A stretch of 64,000 nt of DNA, from contig NC_037592.1 of NCBI RefSeq assembly GCF_003073045.1, positions 13,944,384 through 14,008,383 on the forward strand, read 5' to 3'. The stretch comes from Pomacea canaliculata (taxonomy: Eukaryota; Mollusca; Gastropoda; Architaenioglossa; Ampullariidae). The notes beneath the pieces are model-generated. The model ran no database searches, was not told the DNA's origin, and saw only the letters and a program-made list of their open reading frames with translations. Shown piece after piece: positions 1-12,690 of this stretch. Numbering within the stretch: position 1 is the stretch's first letter; every line of letters begins with the position of its first letter. A program made the translations under genes and the position numbers.

Positions 1-142
1 TTATAATAATAATTATTTAACGTGTCTAAATCGTATTAATTAAGCATATAAAGATTTAGGATGGTGTGTCCCAGTCTATATAAAGCAAAAACTGAAAGAC
101 TGGTGTAAATGTTTCCATGCCTACAAAGAATTCAAAGTCTAC

Positions 143-1808
143 CTTTACGAGAGATGAATTAATGTTGAAGACCACCTGTTGGTCGGACACATCCTTATCT
201 CTTCTGGAAGCACTTGCTGTATGTCTGTAGGTGTTGCTAGGAACACACTGAGTCTACCTGGCGACGCCTGCGAGTAGTTGAACACGAGTGACGTATTGTG
301 TGTGACGTTCAGCAGATGGTGACATGAGGACTGAGAAGGATTCGTACAGCCCGTTACGTCCCGGACACACGGCACTACCTGAGTTAGAGGAACATAAACT
401 GTGACATACCTGTCGTTATTTGATAATGACTGAAAATTCACCTCAATCTTTTGTATAATTAAGAATTTTGTATAACGTTCACAAAGATAAGTAAACTAAA
501 ATATAAATATTTGTTTTTATAGTAGAAACATCACCGTCTGACACAGTCCAGTTGTTGGCGTCTGCATCTGTGCAGGCCTGTGTGTAGTTACACAAGGTCT
601 TCTCGAATTCTCCAATTACTGAGTCGTTGTAGAGGTATTTACTTAGTATAGCCAACAAATATTAGTAAGAAATACAGTGATATACGCCTTGACTTTCGAC
701 AAAAGACACATAAATTAAAATGGAATCCGAACAAATATTGGAACTCGAACATTTGAGCGAGTTGAGCCGAATGGGTTCATTGGCCCAGCGCGCCTTGCTT
801 GCGTCATCAGTGTGAGTGCACAGTCATGAAATGTGTGCGGGCAGAAATCGCAAATTTTGTGCATGCCTGTGTGTAGTTACACAGGGTTTTCTCGAACAAG
901 CAGTCTCCAAACGCGATGTTGTTGCCTTAGAGATAAAAAAGAACTCTCAATTGAAGAATTTAGTCTAGCCAACAAATATTAGTAAGGAAAGAACTTGTCA
1001 ATGTTACTAAAGTCGGTGATATTCATATAACACCCTATAAATGAAATAAATGAAAGCAAGTAAAAGCTGCAAAAATATAATTCTAGATTTTTATTTAGTT
1101 AACAGTTTTTCAATCTGTATTGTACTCACCTTGAATGTTGCTGTCAATATAGCCAATGAAGTCATAAAAAGAGCAGGTTCTGCAGAAAAAAACAGTAAAA
1201 TTTAGTTCAAACAACAAAACTTAGACAACTCAAACCAGTGTAAATGCCTTATGTGATTCTGATTTCTCTGGTTCTTCTTTGTGTGTTGTTCTTGTATCGT
1301 TGAGTGTCGCTTGATGAGGAAAAACACTTTGGTGTGATCATCTTGACTGTGCTCCTTCCTTGATCACAGGTGTTAGATGTTCTTTTCAAGAGGTTCTGAA
1401 TTCTGGTTGCTCAGCTAGCATCCTGGTCACAAAGTTAACCTTTGACTGTCTGGGTGGTCAGGGTGAGCAAAATACTGCTCCTACCTTGTTCAACCGAGGT
1501 TTACATCCTACTGAGATGCTGATTTATAAAACTGCTTCGTTTGGGGAGAGCGCAGAGTGAAATGGTGGAAAGAACTAAAGACCAAAAGACTGCATCAAGA
1601 AAGTCTGCGAGAAAAGAGGCAAACATCACGAGGATAACTTCTATTAAGACTTCATGAAAGGTTTCATCTAGTGTTACACGTACTACTCAGTGCGGGAAAT
1701 ACAAATGTATAAACTGATATCCTACCTTTTATCTGATGAACTCCATGCAGACATTAATAAAATAATAAGCAGCAGAGAATGTTCTGGAAGTCGCTGACAT
1801 GCTGACAT
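143..1808 (-). CDS. MAM-like single-pass receptor family gene A (5' part, runs off left edge)
   Basis: Four exons are visible on the minus strand: signal exon 1726-1808 (ATG at 1808; starts MSACQRLPEH then a leucine-rich core), Cys-box exon 1130-1179 (CSFYDFIGYIDSN), first MAM-like exon 535-618 (EKTLCNYTQACTDADANNW) and second MAM-like exon 143-378 (NTSLVFNYSQASPGRLSVF). Order, exon phases and most lengths match genes B-E; stalk, membrane and tail exons lie beyond the window. The family is a secreted-leader, MAM-like ectodomain, type I membrane protein. Oddities: the first MAM-like exon is shorter than in its paralogs (84 against 102 nt) and lacks the GDC cysteine; a better 5' half of that exon sits at about 861-933 beside a MITE fragment. 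The second MAM-like exon reads in a shifted frame through its middle (two offsetting single-base changes, near 320 and near 195), so this copy may be decaying. Homology is firm; function is inferred. Confidence 0.62.
675..812 (-). mobile_element. Fragment of pogo/Tigger-type MITE
   Basis: The sequence matches, in reverse orientation, the right part of the complete element at 33257-33799: CAGTGAT end, CGCCTTGACTTTCGAC, CGAACAAATATTGGAACTCG, repeated GAGTTGAGCCGA, and the GCGCGCCTTGCTTGCGTCAT segment. Most of the terminal inverted repeat and the whole left half are missing. It lies between the duplicated exon copies of gene A. Confidence 0.7.
861..933 (-). pseudogene. Duplicate, cut-off copy of gene A first MAM-like exon
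   Basis: The reverse strand reads NIAFGDCLFEKTLCNYTQAC behind an AG acceptor, then loses homology. This is the 5' half of the same exon as 535-618, and it keeps the GDC cysteine that the other copy lacks. Both copies are followed on their intron side by the same 21-base stretch (about 649-669 and 967-987), so exon plus flanking intron were duplicated in tandem. A pogo-type MITE fragment lies between the two copies. Confidence 0.6.
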
Positions 1809-4273
1809 GTTTCTGCAAGCAATTAGCTTCCCGTTAGTCGTTTAGAAATTAAAGGGTTAGAAAAAATATTAAATACACATTTCTTATTTCAAAAGTATAA
1901 TTTTTTCTCCAATTCATGTTACTAGAGAGAAATGAAATTGATATGGGTGAACATAGACCTTTTGACAGCTGTAAAACAATACTTTTAGACAAAGGTGCAG
2001 TGATAAATGCAATACATATTGACAATGCATAGAAAACAAAGTGAACGTTAACAATAGCAAAAAATAATCCACGAGGCAATAGTTCTTATATATACACACA
2101 CACTCATATCAATCTGTTTAATTAAAAATTTAAAAAGTAGCAAAACATCCGATAGTTTTACTTTTTTCTTTGAGCTTATCCGTCCTAGCTTTTACCAAAA
2201 ACAGAAAGGTGGGAGGAAGTTTTCTCAGTAGCCAGAAATTGGAAATTTCAGTTGTACAGAGATGACACGAATGTTTTGTAGTCCCGCGTGTTTAGTGCAA
2301 TGGATTTTGACTGTTTGGGTCGGTGGTTCAAAGCTCTAGCTGTCAACTCAACTCTCATGCTATCCAGAAAAAGTAAAATGCGGGGAAGCAGAATTTGCAC
2401 AAACGAATACCACTTTCAGGTCTGAAACCGTACACTAGCTAGGCCACAGAGACTGCTTTTTATGACGAGATAACTTACCACAGCTTGTCTGCTCATCTGT
2501 CCTTTCCTCTATGTATCTCTCTATGTGTGTGTGTATATATATATTTGGGCCCGCGAACACAAACAAAAGCAAGCAAATATACGGTCGAAAAAAACCAAGA
2601 TTGGCTTTGTATATCTACACACCACCTGTCTGCTTTCACTCAGTACTCAAAATGTTAGACTTTCTTCTTAATCATCGTCTACGAGCTTATATGAAATGAT
2701 TAGTGGAGCAATGTAGAACAACATGTGACCTACCTTTTCTTGTTTTACTGTCTTCTGCTTTCCTGGTGGGCGAAGATAAGGACATGAGATGTGATATTAT
2801 TTAATAAGATATGTGAGGTATGTGTGAACACGAGATAGGATGTCCGCTTTATTCAGCAGGTGACGCGGAGACAAGATGTAAAGAATCCAGTCACACAGAT
2901 ACCTGCGTTCAACTTCGTGTTCATCCTGGTCCTAGTTGCGAAGGGAATATGAGAAGCTGGCCGTGTAATGATAACAAATGCTGCCTGAAGCTCTATAACA
3001 CACCTGCATACCATTGACCCTGGGGTGCACTCAATCGTGACTTCAGGTTAGAAATATGTGTATTTTTTCTCAGAACACATTTTCCACATGTTTGACAATG
3101 TGTAATATTCAAAAGAACTGTATACTGACTCAAGGGATGGTCAGCGAGTCTGCGTGTGCTTGTACGCTTGTATGAGACCCTAGCGTGTACAGACAGTTGT
3201 ATGAAACGACGGATATACGTTCTGAAAAAAATGTTTCGTCGGGTGTCTGTAGTTGCGCAAGAGAGTGTGTGTACTTGTCTGTCGTTTGTCTTTCCTCGAG
3301 ACGTCGGGAGGGTAGTAGTTGAGTGATATATGTTTTCAGTCGGTGATGGAATCCTCCAAACACGACCAAAGCAGACCTGCTTGCGGCGCTTGACTGTTGC
3401 CAGAAGAGGTTAAGGTGGTCCACGAGAATAAGAGATCGTGCTTGGTACATTTTTTTCGCATTCAAATTAAAATATTTGCAATAGTTTTATTATGGACATT
3501 TTGTAAACTTATTACGTCTGTCACAATGGAGAGTTTGGCAAACATTGCTAAGCAAGCCTGGTGCTTGTACACGATCCTGTCCAACCTCTCCTGATGCGGA
3601 CATCTGTTGTAAAGCTGCCATTTTAAAAAGGATGACTCCTAAGTACTTGAAGATGTGCATATCTGTTTTGTTGTTAACCATGACTTTGCTCTGTCCTGAC
3701 ACCTCACTCTACACCAGTGCGACTAAGAAATCATGTATTTTGTTACAACCAGCCTGCAACAGGTGTTGTGTGCAATGACACCTGAGTCTTGCCCTCGCAC
3801 CTACAGCCATAGACATCAGAGCTCGTGTGCGCTTGTGTGTGTAATTGTGTGTGTATATGTATATAGAAGAGAGCGTGTGTGTGCGTGTGAGAGAGAGAAA
3901 GAGGAGAATGTGTGTGTGTGCTCTGGTTTCTAAGACGCAGAAAGAGAATAGAAATTCACAGCTAACGGCCTTCAGTACATTCTGCTTCTGTCCTGGTAAA
4001 CAGCATTTCTCCATCTCTCTGCCTGTTCTTACAAAATCTTGTGCCTTAGAGATGGAGGTCATCCTTAATGATCTTGTCTTAATTAATAAATTAGCAACAA
4101 CATTTAAAAGTCTCGTGAAGGACAATTCAGATACTGCTAATGTAACTAAAGTCTTTCATTTACACATGTAGTCACATAAGTAAATGCAGAATCTCATAGT
4201 CACATAAGTAAATTTATCTCGTCACCAAAAGAAACCAACTGTCGACTAGCAATGAAAGACAAATGGTGATAGC
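1809..4273. other. Intergenic, no gene recognised
   Basis: This stretch lies between gene A and the 3' end of ARS1. It holds a GT/AT microsatellite near 2521-2545, a GT- and GA-rich microsatellite at about 3835-3925, and a possible tRNA-like SINE body around 2285-2420 (box B-like GGTTCAAAGCTC, weak). Near 3560-3690 a reverse-strand peptide containing FKYLGVIL recalls the end of a LINE reverse transcriptase. Open frames here overlap on both strands and show no family resemblance. I could not find a leader block for gene A like those of B-E. Confidence 0.4.
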
Positions 4274-7200
4274 TCAGCACCACCCAGGTGTCCAGACACC
4301 CTCCCAGTGACTGGGGTTGGACCTGGTGACGACACCGCTGTTCTGAGGATGCACGCCGCTCTCCATCCAGTGCTGCAGCCTGGCCAGCATGAACTGCAGC
4401 CGCTCGGGGTCAGAGTCCTGCCAGGTCAACACGCTCCTCGGGGTCAGCTGTGACACAGAACTATTTTTAAAAGTACTTTATTTAAATAATGAATTTTTTT
4501 TTTCATTAATGTTTTTCATTCATTTATTCATTCATTCGTGTGTTCACTCTTTCAAACATTTATTAGTTTGTTCTTTATTGTTATCAGCTCATTGTGCGTA
4601 GGAACTCACAATACAGATTACTCAAACTTTACAGCTACACTCTATTTATAAAAATGTTCATATGGTGTTGTTAAAAGTATTTCTGTTCTTTGCTCCTATT
4701 ATTTACTATTACTCGTCCTGCTGTCCAAGAACCGCTTCTCGTCTTTATCGCGTTTTTTTACCACACATAGAAGTCAGTTACAGCAAAGCTTTCGTCTCAT
4801 TAAAAGAAACTCTAGGTTCTATTACAGTGTCATACCCAATGTGCTCAAATTACTTTCTAGCCATGAGGAGACCCCCGGGGCTGTCAAAGTCGAGACAAGA
4901 ATAAAATTACCTTAACACCGGAGTTTCGCTCTGATTGTATTTAGAGTTCTCAAACACAGTGTAATGTGTGACCTAACTTAGATGTGAGTAGTTTAAGATG
5001 TAGATTCTAAAAATACCATAGTGCAATTAATTTCAAACTTTTCTAGTTAAATAGTAGAACACTACCGAGAATAAAAGGCCTCAGAATATGTTGTAAAGAT
5101 TCTTTTATTTTGCTTTAGATGATTGTCTTACTGTTCTTTCCGTTTCACACCTGTTAGTGTGAAGCTGTCCTACTAGGGAAGAACAAAACATCGCGCTGTG
5201 CTACGAGGAATAAATACAAATGGGAGAAAACTCCTGGAACGTTCAGGATTTGGTCTAGTATGGATTACTCCCCTTTAACAGCTAGACAAACTCAATTAAT
5301 CAGGTACTTTGTTGTTTGACGGTAGGCACGTTTTAGTTGACCAAAGCGCCATGTTTGCAGTAGTTGCGGGTTACTCAATTCTGCATGGATTTGTACTAAA
5401 TTGCTAATTACAAGAAAATTGTAATATTTTAAATCCTAATGTCTAATAAAATATGCGTTTTGGTTCTATATATAACGTAGAAATAATTTTTCGAGAAATT
5501 TTGAACTTTTCACTTAATTTCCATGTTTTGTCTCGGTTTCATACAGTTACAATCTTTATTTTGAGTTAGTAGAAGGAAAACTAAACCTAAATTCTTCAAA
5601 GTCACGAAGTAAATGTCTAAAAATTGCTCTTTAAAATTGTGCATCACAGTTGGTTGTCTTTATTAAAGGTTAATATTCAAAACATTCGATCGTGGGGTTT
5701 TCAGCCCCAAGTCACGCTTAGCCGAATGATAACAAGAGTGTGATAGTCTCATGATTTTGTGTAGTTTTTGTGTAGTGTGGCAGCATATTGAAATGTAAGC
5801 AGTGTTACTTAGAAGGTATCTCTACTTACTCCTGATGTTGTACAGCTGTGGCCTCCAGTCGTGGCTGGCCAGTGGAGCCTGACGTCTACCCACAATGCTC
5901 TGTGCGATCTCGGTGGCGGGTACCAGTCGTTCATGTTGCCGGGGGAGCCGGTAAGCAGCTTGTAGTCGCCATACCTGATGGCAGTGCTGTTGAGGATGGT
6001 GTCGATGTTGTAAACAAACTCTGTGCGGTTGCTGGGGGCGCCTTTGCTAAGCATTTCCCACTGATTTACACCATCAATAGGGCTGTCTGTGTACACAAAT
6101 AACTGACATTAGTTTAGAAAATAGTATCACGATATTTGGATGAAAAAGAAAAAGAAAAACTTTTTTGTTTTACTCCGTAAAAATGGTTTAAAGAATCGTG
6201 CCATTCCTTAATGGTGTGTTTACTCAGTATGGCTAAATGTGAATGGCGTTTGTTTATTCTGTTAAAACATTCAATCAAACATCATCTTGACATTATGACT
6301 CTGTATAAAAACATAAGACTCAGATACAACATTGACGCTTCAGCCTTCACAATGGACTGACAAGTCAGCATGTAGTCAGAATATTATTCCTAAAAGATTG
6401 TGTGTAGTCAAGGTGCTCACCTGGCTGCACGCCGGCAAGGTGAAGTATTGTAGGGAACCAGTCCACCGCGTGCATCAGTCTGAAGAAAAATATTTATTTC
6501 ACAAAGATTCCTCAGGCTGGCTTGAACAAATGTTTAAATCTTTCTGACACCACTAAAATTGCTGTCATTACAAAAAGAGTTAAAATACTAACTTTTTTAA
6601 TTTCAACAATTACCTCTCATAATACAACTGATATAAGAACAGTCAGCTAAGAATTGTCTCAGATTTCTGTTTTGTTGCCTAAGCCATTGCTCCAGCGGAC
6701 CTTCGTGTTGGTATAGCTGTCTCACTCTGTATTGATATAGATTTCTTACTGTGTTGGTATAACCTGTCTCACTTTGTTGGTATAGCCTGATTTCTTGTTC
6801 ATATCTCTTCGTTAGAAAAGCTGTCTTACTCAGAGCTGGTATAACCAGACTTGTTGAGAAGAGTCTTGCTCCACACAAAGGCCGCGCCCCTGGTGCCACC
6901 CTCCCAGAAGGTAGTCTTTCCTCCTCGTAACGGCCAGTTGTTGGCAGAGTTGGCTATAGGGCCTCCGTTCTGAAGACAAATAAAAGACATCAAATATCGT
7001 ATTTTAAAATTTCTTCTGAAAATATGCAAGTTTCTTAAATCTGAGAGTTGTATGACTTTATAATAAGACATTTAGTACATAATAATATCAAATCCACGAT
7101 ACATAATTCAAGTATAGTCAGCATGTAAGTGTAAGTAAATGCTAATAATTAAAAATTCTTAAATCCTGGGTTGTAAAAAAAAAAATTGAAAATAATTTTT

Positions 7201-10200
7201 TCATTGCTGCTATCCCTATAAAAAAAAACATCAAAGAGACAGAAAAATGTAGGTTAACTCATTTGAGGGACATTTATTCTGAATATTAGTAATAAACAGC
7301 TTTACAGTGATGACTACTATGGGCTCTTAATGTTTTGTTAGGGCTGCTCTTAACCGAATAAAATGTTGTCTAATTATTGACTGTTTGGCAAATTTATGTA
7401 AAGATCACAAGAAACAAAGGGTTGGGAAGAGAAAGTTAGGGGCATTAGAACCTTGATTAACACGCTCAACTGTCCAGACTGGTTTGCCAATACATTTTCT
7501 AATACAATGGGACTTTGGAGGCTTGATTCCTCTCATTTTGACCAGTTAACAACGGGTTTTAGAAGCGGATCACAAATTACACACATCAGTAGTGAAGATG
7601 ACCAGTGTGTTGTTCATCAGTCCCGCCTGCTCCAGGGCTCGAGTGATGTTTCCGAAGGCCTCATCCATCATAGACACCATACCTGAAATATACCTTAGCA
7701 TCATAAGTACCATACATGAAATATCCCTGAGCGTTATAAAGACGTGTTCAACGTGCTCTTCACAAAATAAGCATGGCTGCTCTTTGTTACACAATAAAAC
7801 GATAGAGGCATCTATGAACAGTATACTCACCACAGTAAGTCTGTCTGTTCTGGTTGTGGATAGTATAAAGTTCCTTGAACCTCTCTGGAACCTTTAAAAA
7901 AAAATTCATTTCAAAACGAAATTATGGTCCCAGGAACTTTCCATAAGCCATCTAGTGCCTGACAACATCATGATCTCATAACTGTGGGTGGTGCGTTCCG
8001 ACCATGTTGCATCAAAACACTTTTTCATGTAGAAAATGCCAAAAGTTCAGACAGTGACACGCTTTTTTCAGCACTATTACTTTGCTTAATTCAAAGAACA
8101 GGTATTACGATATTTTTAACATGACTTTGAATACTGTCGTACCTGGAGAGGGGCGTGAACCAGGTGAAAAGGCAGGTAGAGGAAGAGTGGAGAGCCAGGG
8201 TCATGGTTTCTAATCACATCTGTAGCGTGCTGAGTCAGCAAGTACTGTGGATCGCATACAGTCAATGTATTTACAATGGATCCTACCACACGGGAGAATT
8301 ACGATCTACATTTGTTCCTTTCGTGAAATAATTCACACAATGTCCACTTTTTTTGCAGTTTAAGTTTCACAGTGACAAACAATAGCCTCTTACAAAACAG
8401 CTGTACTTCCACCATTAACAAGAGATGTCTTCCTATCAGAAGTTAATGAATCCATGATATGTAAATACAGTTCCTTCAGAAATGTGAATATACTGCTACT
8501 CAAAAAAAAAAAAAAAATGAACATAAAATCAGCTTCCTTACCGTAAAATGTTCATGAGAAGGGTCTTTAAATATCGAAGTATTCAGCCGCAGGTCATATC
8601 CTCCTTCTGTCAAATTCAAAATGCAAGTGAGCTTTATTTACGCATTTATTTTGACATTTTTATATGAGAATGCACATTTGAAAGGTAACACTACAATCTT
8701 GAAGGTTTGAAGAAGCAATAATGTTTTCATAATGTTGCAGCATTCCTTACATTTAATTTTTCATCTAACAGCATGTTAAACTTACGAACAGTGTGAGTAT
8801 AATAGTCCTCCTGCCCGTTGTAGTAGCCAAAGAAAGAATCGAATCCCGGTAAGTCGGTGTGTAGTTCCAGTTGCACATACCCAGGTGCCACCTTGACCGA
8901 GTCACAAAAGTCAGTAAGAGTTTCACATAACAAAGCCAATTTCATGTTAAGTTTATACTGTAATAAGTACACTGCTTGCATAGTTAACAGTGAGTCTGTT
9001 TTTAGTAGCAACGTTAACTGTTATTGTCAATACTATAGTCAATACCCCCATTAGCACTTTAAGGAGAATATTGGTGTACAAGATGGTCCAGGGTGTTACA
9101 CCTGCCCCGTGTACTCACTTGCCCACAATGTGTGTGCTGTAACCCGCCTTCTTCAGCAGCTGCGGCAACATGGTGAAGTTGAGAGGCACGTGGCGGGGCT
9201 GGCCCGCCATGATCACTCCGTGCTGTCAGTTGGATTAATTATGTTACTTCACTCCAGACTGTATTTATCAAAACACCAATATACACCGTCGGGACTACTT
9301 TGAGACTAAAGAGACATGACATCCTTGATTTCCCCGTGTTTGTTGTATCTTTGTCGTCGTCATCGTCATCGTCATCGTCGTCATTGTCATCATCATTATC
9401 CTTATCCATCCATCATCATCCATCATCATTATCGTCGTCGAATGGGATAATCTTTGAAAACTTTAACAAGAAAGTGGTTTACCTGAAGGCCCGTGTGGTA
9501 AGGGAAGTAACCGGTCATAAAAGAATTCCGAGATCTGAAAAACAGTTGTTTTAACTGACTTTTACCCAGCGACTTGTGCAGAAGTTTAAAAGAAAAAAAA
9601 CATGAATAAGCAGCAACAGGTTTTTTGTTTCATTAATGTCTTTAATAAATTTAGGAATTTCAAGAACAATTGTCGTTGAGACTTTAACACTTGACAAAAG
9701 TAGAGTGAAATGTGTTCCCCTCTTACTGACACTCTTGTTGTAGTGAACCATTTTACTCACGGAGAGCAGAAATACTGGACGTAGGAGGAGTTCAGGATGA
9801 CCCCTTCCCTGGCGTATCTCTCCAGGTTGGGTGTGATCATACCCGGGTTGTGCCAGCTCACATCATTCCACCCTAAATATTTAATGTCATTTTATCAGCT
9901 TTTCTCTTCATCTTTTTCATCTCTTCGGAAGGCAATATATTTTGCCATCTTCACCCAAAATCTACGGACAGACAGTTATATATGTATATCACCTTATCAT
10001 CCTTCTCCTTTCTTTCTCTCTTTCTATCTGTTGAAATTATGGGCTTTTTTTTTTTGGAAGACCCTGATGCCAGAAAAGTGTGCATAAATTTTTTTTTTTC
10101 GGTAAGAAAAAGGAACCGTTGGGGTAAGTACATACCCAAGTCGTCTGCTACGACGAAGATTACGTTGGGTTTCGTGGCAGCCAGCACCGTGGACACTGTC

Positions 10201-10244
10201 TCCAGAAGCACGAAGACTAAGAATGTTGTCGTCAGGCTGGTCAT
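4274..10244 (-). CDS. ARSB: Arylsulfatase B-like sulfatase (ARS1), 13 exons, three frame breaks
   Basis: Sulfatases of this family hydrolyse sulfate esters, typically on glycosaminoglycans, in lysosomes or outside the cell. Exons: 10136-10244, 9761-9872, 9483-9534, 9119-9222, 8786-8891, 8542-8606, 8143-8244, 7831-7891, 7585-7682, 6830-6969, 6421-6479, 5830-6086, 4274-4447, about 480 codons (human ARSB is 533 aa). Residues 1-22 form a signal peptide. [12 protein letters not shown] carries the metal-binding Asp pair. CSPSR, the formylglycine site with Cys at about residue 72, is split by intron 2. [21 protein letters not shown] with NNWPLRG, and the ending GVWTPGWC also fit. Start 10244 is chosen for the signal peptide; an in-frame ATG at 10307 looks less likely. 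Single-base shifts occur in exon 5 (near 8845), exon 12 (near 5928) and exon 13 (near 4422), so this is either a young pseudogene or a region of consensus errors. Confidence 0.85.
6695..6845. repeat. Degenerate minisatellite (about 23-bp unit) overlapping an ARS1 splice donor
   Basis: Variants of GTTGGTATAACCTGTCTCACTT repeat about five to six times with drift, spacing roughly 23 bases. The first unit (read on the minus strand) includes the end of ARS1 exon 10 and its GTAAG donor at 6828-6829, so the array seems to have grown from the exon-intron junction into intron 10. Confidence 0.65.
9340..9445. repeat. GTC/ATC trinucleotide repeat in ARS1 intron 3
   Basis: A run of GTC, ATC and CATC units gives a serine-rich open frame on the plus strand that has no coding support. 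It lies in the intron between 9222 and 9483. Confidence 0.85.
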
Positions 10245-12690
10245 CTCTGTACCTACCTTCTGACGGCTAGTAGGACTAATGTTTGCACACATGTGAACGC
10301 TACACAAACCTGTTTCAATTAAAAGCTTCGGTTGTCTGCCTAAAATGGTTGGCCACTTACAGATGATCCTTTATCTCCTTCTGTCAGTTCACATGTATAT
10401 AAACGCACGCATGATCGCTCTCACGTGCGCACGCACAATGGCAGTGACGTACACATGCTGATACGAACACACCCTATCAATTCAAGAGAGATCATACAAT
10501 TCATGGAATATCAGAAATGGTCACAGACGTGAGTTTTGATTGTGAAAATACTGAGAAAAACTTTCACCTCTCGTAAATCCTCGTAATAATTCTCTACCTA
10601 TAGTAACAAAGATAGTTTGCGTCTTTTGTATTAAGGACTTTTTATTTTTAACTGAAATCATCCAAGGAAAGGAACAATTTCATGCTTTGATTTAGTTATT
10701 GTTTCCCTTTTACCTTTTGAGATTGTATTCCTTCTTATAGGGGAGATAATCTATAACATTGTACTTACTCGTTAAATAGACCTCAAGAGTTCCCTTTCAG
10801 AGTTTCATTTACGAAACATTCGTTGGAGACTAGAATAATTACACGAGATATATTTTACTGTCATTGTTGTTTATTATTATTAATAGTTTAAAACTTGCTT
10901 AAACATTCATGTCTAGTTACAGAGACCATTGTCAGACCTTTAACACCGATCATTTTATGGGAAACACCTCTTGGTTGATGGTCACTGAATGTGTGCAGAG
11001 AACTAAAAATATTTCTTGCTAATCCACAAAACAAACATGAACAGAAAACCAGATTTCTCTAGCACTAAAGCCTTGTCAGTCCTATTTACTTACATTAATA
11101 AAGCAATGTTTGCTAACCCAATACACATTGGTTAAGTGGAGGCAACAGGTACAGCTGTTGTAACCCGATCATGTGACACAAAGTTCAAATCAAAGTTTGA
11201 GGAATCTTACTCCTGCTGACTGAAGTTGGGTTGGGAGATGAATAGTTTCAGTCAACCAGGTTTGAAAAAAAAGCCCAACATATGATGCGATGTTGTGATT
11301 TGATATGAGCGAAACCCTTCTTTCTCATTTCCTTCCTGATACCCCGACAGCCATCCCACAAATGCCTTTGCCACCCCCACAAAGACGGATTTCTGACAAA
11401 AGAGATGAGTTAGCCTTTCTTGGAACTTGGATGTTTAGAGGAAAAAGACCTTAATGAAGTGTAAAGATCCCGTCTCTTAAATTAGAAAATGAGATAGAGA
11501 GAGAATCAGCCAGAGTTCAGATGTCCACAGCTTGTGTGGTCTAGACAGTAATCCACCCGACTGAGCAGAGTGCGAGAAATAACAACACGTGTCTTGAATT
11601 CATGAGTTCTAAATAATGTCCTGTTGACAACCGACTTTTACCATGCTTGAGCTGACAAGGTCCTCACCTAAAGTGCACGAAACTTGAAGCATTCATTTCT
11701 TTATTATCATCGACTTATCCGCAGCAACATGGTTATGCTAATATCCAGGTGTGTTTGTTGTGTACATAGTCTGATAATGTGAACTTAATTTGTATGATTA
11801 TTACCAAAGGTGTCAATGCGCACAAATAAATAAATAGGAAAATGGACATGGTATTTGCTTTTATTATTGTTGGAATATTGTGAAGTTCAAAGTTTATTTC
11901 ATGTGATGGTTTCTGATCATACAGCAATAATAAAGTGGAGCAGGAATAAGGAAACACATTTATTGGGGTTTTTTCTTCGCGCCCAATAGAAGTGTGTCCG
12001 GATGACCTCGTTGCAACTTCTCTTGACTCAGTGTCAATGACAGTCAATTATTGCCATTTAAATTAGGAAATTGATCTGTTTAAATAAAAAAACAAGGAAC
12101 TTTCCTCGTTTCGTTTTCCTTCTTTTCATATGAAGAGCTTTATAGAACAATGCGTCACTCTTCATTAATATATATATATCTATTTTAGTTAGTCTTCATC
12201 TATTTTGGTTAACAAGCTTATTTATGTTCTGAAAGAAACACGTCTGCTGTCCTGTTCAAACATGGAGGTGCTATCTATCGCTGCTTGCCTGTTGCTGTGG
12301 GTATTAAGGACAACTAATTACCTATCCACAGCCTGACAAAGGATCCTCCTCGGAATTGCGATTGCTTTAGCCACAAAAACACGTTTTTGTTATTGTCATA
12401 GCAGCGGTGGTGTAAAATAAACATGACAGCAGAGGAAAGCTGATACCCGATGTCCCGTTTTGGGGACTCTAACCTGGTTAATCCAGAAACCCAACATTGT
12501 ACTTGGCTTCTTAGAATAAACATTTCATATTTTTATGGAAAAAATTGTTTCATTTTTGCACGGGCTCTTTCTGGACGTTTTGTAGAAACAGGTTTGCCTG
12601 GCAGTGTCGAGGAAAGCTGAACACAAGACGCATTGTGTGTGTACGTGTGTGTGTGTATGTAAACTTATATTTGGAAAACAGTAAAGTTTT
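10245..12690. other. Intergenic, nothing recognised
   Basis: AT-rich sequence upstream of ARS1. A stretch at about 10370-10440 (TCACATGT followed by CACGCA-rich sequence) recurs at 13130-13180 and 13830-13890, consistent with a duplicated ARS 5' flank. I see no exon, RNA gene or clear transposon elsewhere in this interval. Confidence 0.4.

Noticed and set aside
3709-4171. Overlapping open frames of 108-138 codons on both strands
   Set aside because: They are built on GT/GA repeats, and no splice-consistent homolog exists in the window.
9300-9554. Serine-rich open frame on the plus strand
   Set aside because: It is a GTC/ATC repeat inside ARS1 intron 3.
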